Shown here one piece after another: positions 6,961 through 8,865 of a stretch of DNA of 8,865 bases. The first letter of the stretch is position 1. Every line of letters begins with the position of its first letter. The notes beneath the pieces are model-generated. The model was not told the DNA's origin. It saw only the letters and a list, made by a program, of their open reading frames with translations, and made no database searches. This DNA comes from Deltaproteobacteria bacterium (GTDB lineage: Bacteria; Desulfobacterota; Desulfobulbia; Desulfobulbales; SURF-16). A program made the position numbers and the translations under genes. The stretch is from NCBI GenBank assembly GCA_029939635.1, contig JAOZSN010000123.1, positions 1 through 8,865 of the forward strand. Direction: 5' to 3'.

Positions 6961-8553
6961 TTAGATGGACTCCAAGGCCTCTCTGGCCACTAGGGCAAGT
7001 TGCCTTTTCAGCACGGGTTTCAAGAGAAAACCTTTAAAACCAACGGCCCTGGCCTTTTCTTCATCAATAACCTCACTAAAACCAGTACAAAGAATAATGG
7101 GCAACCCTGGCTTGATTTTCAAAAGTTCAACGGCCAGTTCAGCACCGCTCAGGCCAGGCATTGACATATCCGTCACCACCAGATCAATGTCCTGATACCC
7201 ATCCCGAAATGTCTCTAATGCCGCAGTGCTACTAGACTTAGTTATCACTACATAACAAAGTTTTCGAAGAATATTTCCCAATAACTGGACAATGGCCTCC
7301 TCATCATCCACCACCAGAACCTTCTCCTGTTGCCCCTGGGGTATTTCCTGTTGTTCCACCAAGGACTCCTGAGAATATTCAACACAGGGCAGATAGACAT
7401 GGAATTCTGTGCCGTGGCCGGGTTCACTGTACACGGTAATCTGGCCCTGATGGCTCTTGACAATACCGTGCACCACAGAAAGGCCAACTCCGGTACCCTC
7501 CCCCTTTTTCTTGGTGGTGAAATAGGGGTCAAATATTTTATTCACCAAGACCTTATCCATACCATGGCCAGTATCACTCACCAGCAGCCTCAGGTATCTA
7601 CCAGACTGCAGGCCAATATTTTCAGCATAATCCTCCGGGGCAATATCCACCTCAGAAAGACTGACAGTGAGAACCCCACCGCTTTCACGCATGGCATGAT
7701 AGGCATTGGTGCATAAATTCATCAACACCTGGTGAATCTGGGTAGGATCAGCAAGCACCTGGCAACAACCAACAGTAATACTGGACTTGATCTCTATATT
7801 TGCCGGCATGGAAGAACGCATAAGCTTCAATGCTTCTTTGATAACAAGATGAACCTGGACAGGATTTCGCTCTTGCTCGGTCTGCCTGCTAAAGGTCAGT
7901 ATCTGTTTGACAAGCTCCTTGGCGCGATTAGCTGCTTTAACAACCTGCTCCTCATCAGCCCTTTCCTGACTGCCTTCTGGCAACGCATCCATGAGCATCT
8001 CTGAATAGCCCAGGATTGGCGTTAAAATATTATTAAAATCATGGGCAATACCACCGGCCAGGGTACCAATGGCCTCCATCTTTTGGGCTTGCTGCAGCCT
8101 GATTTCCAACTCCTTGGTTTCAGTGAGATCCTTGGCACTGTAAACAATACCAATGCACCTCTCCTCATCATCAAAAATCGGCGAAGAGCAAAACAACAAA
8201 TTTCGTTTCTCTTGCTGACGATCACAGACCACCTCAGCGCTGTGGGTCTTGTTGTCTTCCAGGGTTTTCAAGGTAGGGCAGCCAAGGCAAGGCATGGAAA
8301 TATTATGAAAGAGCTTATAACAGAATTGTCCCTGTATCTCATCACGACGTAAATCAAGAAAATTACAGGTTGCCTGATTGGCCAGGGTAATGCGAAACTC
8401 CCTGTCCTGAATAGTGATGATATCACTGATGGCATCAAAGGTTCGTTCCCATTCCTCTTTGGCCCTTTCCAAACCTATCTCACGCTGCTTGATGGCTTGA
8501 CCCATATCGTTAAAAGATTTGGCTAAAACACCAAGCTCGCCATTAGTCATCAC
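6961..8553 (-). CDS. hybrid sensor histidine kinase, C-terminal part (HAMP end, PAS, HisKA, HATPase, receiver)
   Basis: Autophosphorylating signalling kinase with a fused receiver. From the GTG at 8553: residues 1-25 are only the second half of a HAMP domain; a PAS domain covers about 36-145; HisKA has phospho-acceptor His171 in GGIAHDFNN. The ATPase domain has the N-box (MNLCTNAYHAM, Asn279/283), G1 (DTGHGM, Asp327), F-box (FDPYFTT, 341-347) and G2 (GEGTGVGLSV, 351-360). The receiver has acidic Asp416/Asp417, phospho-acceptor Asp462, Thr490 and Lys512. No DNA-binding output is present, so phosphate likely passes back or on to a partner encoded elsewhere. The true gene starts beyond the window: the first HAMP half and membrane segment lie in another frame just upstream (8550-8865). 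The GTG is simply the first possible start after the break. Translation alone from here would yield a soluble kinase. All catalytic motifs are intact. Confidence 0.88.
   Translation of the reverse strand: MMTNGELGVLAKSFNDMGQAIKQREIGLERAKEEWERTFDAISDIITIQDREFRITLANQATCNFLDLRRDEIQGQFCYKLFHNISMPCLGCPTLKTLEDNKTHSAEVVCDRQQEKRNLLFCSSPIFDDEERCIGIVYSAKDLTETKELEIRLQQAQKMEAIGTLAGGIAHDFNNILTPILGYSEMLMDALPEGSQERADEEQVVKAANRAKELVKQILTFSRQTEQERNPVQVHLVIKEALKLMRSSMPANIEIKSSITVGCCQVLADPTQIHQVLMNLCTNAYHAMRESGGVLTVSLSEVDIAPEDYAENIGLQSGRYLRLLVSDTGHGMDKVLVNKIFDPYFTTKKKGEGTGVGLSVVHGIVKSHQGQITVYSEPGHGTEFHVYLPCVEYSQESLVEQQEIPQGQQEKVLVVDDEEAIVQLLGNILRKLCYVVITKSSSTAALETFRDGYQDIDLVVTDMSMPGLSGAELAVELLKIKPGLPIILCTGFSEVIDEEKARAVGFKGFLLKPVLKRQLALVAREALESI
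8550..8553 (-). promoter_or_regulatory. GTGA stop-start overlap between kinase fragments
   Basis: The TGA ending the N-terminal frame overlaps the GTG that could start the downstream frame (GTGA), with an ATG directly after it. Such overlaps can allow termination-reinitiation. The nearest purine-rich site, the G tract itself, is about 20 bases upstream, further than ideal. Since it would start inside a HAMP domain, chance is the likelier explanation. Confidence 0.3.
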
Positions 8554-8865
8554 CGAAATCGGCCGTTCGTATGCCCCCCCTCCCTAAGATCATTCACCCC
8601 CTCAAGCAAACGCTCTATTGGTTCGCTAATTGTTTTCCGGGCTACATAAATTCCCAGCGGGATACAGATCAGCCAGGTACAGGCCAGGACAAGCAACAAA
8701 ACAAGTTGCAAATTCCATAACTGTGCCTTTAATATCTCCTTGTCCCTGGCAAAGATAAAGTAGAGATGGCTACCGTCCTGTAATTGCAAGAAATCGGAAT
8801 GAAAAAAATAATGTAACTGTTCAGCGAAATTAAATAAATAAAGTGATTTTTTTTCTTGACAGGGT
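8550..8865 (-). CDS. hybrid histidine kinase, N-terminal fragment (sensor tail, membrane helix, half HAMP), 5' partial
   Basis: The frame is open from the window edge (first full codon near 8864) to a TGA at 8550-8552. It encodes the end of an extracytoplasmic sensor region (…FNFAEQLHYFFHSDF…, then DGSHLYFIFARDKE), a transmembrane helix (LQLVLLLVLACTWLICIPLG), and the first half of HAMP (ISEPIERLLEGVNDLREGG). It then runs through a seven-G tract into HTNGRFR and stops. The missing HAMP half (ELGVLAKSFNDM) is in the frame of the downstream kinase, so both are pieces of one gene. A TTG at 8787-8789 is a possible start, but the open frame upstream encodes plausible sensor sequence, so the real start lies outside the window. 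Sensor class and ligand are unknown. Confidence 0.8.
   Translation of the reverse strand, partial: PCQEKKSLYLFNFAEQLHYFFHSDFLQLQDGSHLYFIFARDKEILKAQLWNLQLVLLLVLACTWLICIPLGIYVARKTISEPIERLLEGVNDLREGGHTNGRFR
8574..8580 (-). repeat. seven-G tract at the kinase frameshift
   Basis: On the minus strand the run reads GAG GGG GGG CAT in the upstream frame. One added G, or a one-base backward slip, gives GAG GGG GGG GCA TAC GAA, which enters the frame of the downstream kinase with no stop and completes a standard HAMP domain (LREGG-AYERPISV-MTNGELG). The run is therefore the most likely point of the frame change. Whether it is sequencing error, mutation, phase variation or programmed slippage is not visible. 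Confidence 0.85.

Noticed and set aside
1..8865. CRISPR arrays, insertion sequences, tRNA genes, toxin-antitoxin pairs or phage genes
   Set aside because: Looked for on both strands; no repeat-spacer pattern, transposase motif, isolated tRNA or small paired gene was seen.

Overview
The window reads as bacterial chromosome, most likely from a Gram-negative, Desulfobulbales-like member of the Desulfobacterota (sulfate-reducing 'delta' lineage). This rests on the tmRNA tag ending in YAVAA, a long PurS-PurL type FGAM synthase without a glutaminase domain, a PAS domain with the C-x10-C-x2-C pattern common in Geobacter/Desulfo-type kinases, and a GspE/PilB ATPase. The taxonomic call is inference. 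Most of the window is housekeeping and signalling, and I found no wholly new multi-gene system.

Layout. Positions 5-367 (minus) hold ssrA, the tmRNA, with its 3' CCA almost at the window edge. A 109-base spacer carries a candidate ssrA promoter and two inverted repeats. smpB (477-932, minus) follows; its protein is the obligate tmRNA partner, so this is a complete trans-translation (ribosome rescue) locus. Divergent from smpB is a lone, A+T-rich, signal-peptide-bearing solute-binding protein gene (1074-1799, plus). Convergent with it is a GspE/PilB-family secretion or pilus assembly ATPase (1879-3672, minus), with no other secretion genes in view. A 172-base divergent intergenic region carries candidate back-to-back promoters for the ATPase and for purL (3845-6835, plus; purine biosynthesis). 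A strong hairpin at 6865-6904 lies between purL and a convergent hybrid histidine kinase (6961 to beyond 8865, minus).

The most interesting feature is in the kinase. Its reading frame is interrupted in the HAMP domain by a run of seven G (minus strand, 8574-8580). The N-terminal part (sensor tail, membrane helix, first half of HAMP) is in one frame and ends at a TGA; the rest of HAMP, PAS, HisKA, HATPase and receiver are in another. One extra G, or a -1 ribosomal slip at the G7 heptamer, restores one continuous protein. It may be a sequencing error, a true pseudogene, a phase-variable tract or a programmed frameshift; the sequence alone cannot decide. No stretch above 300 bases lacks a gene; the largest intergenic regions are 933-1073, 3673-3844 and 6836-6960.
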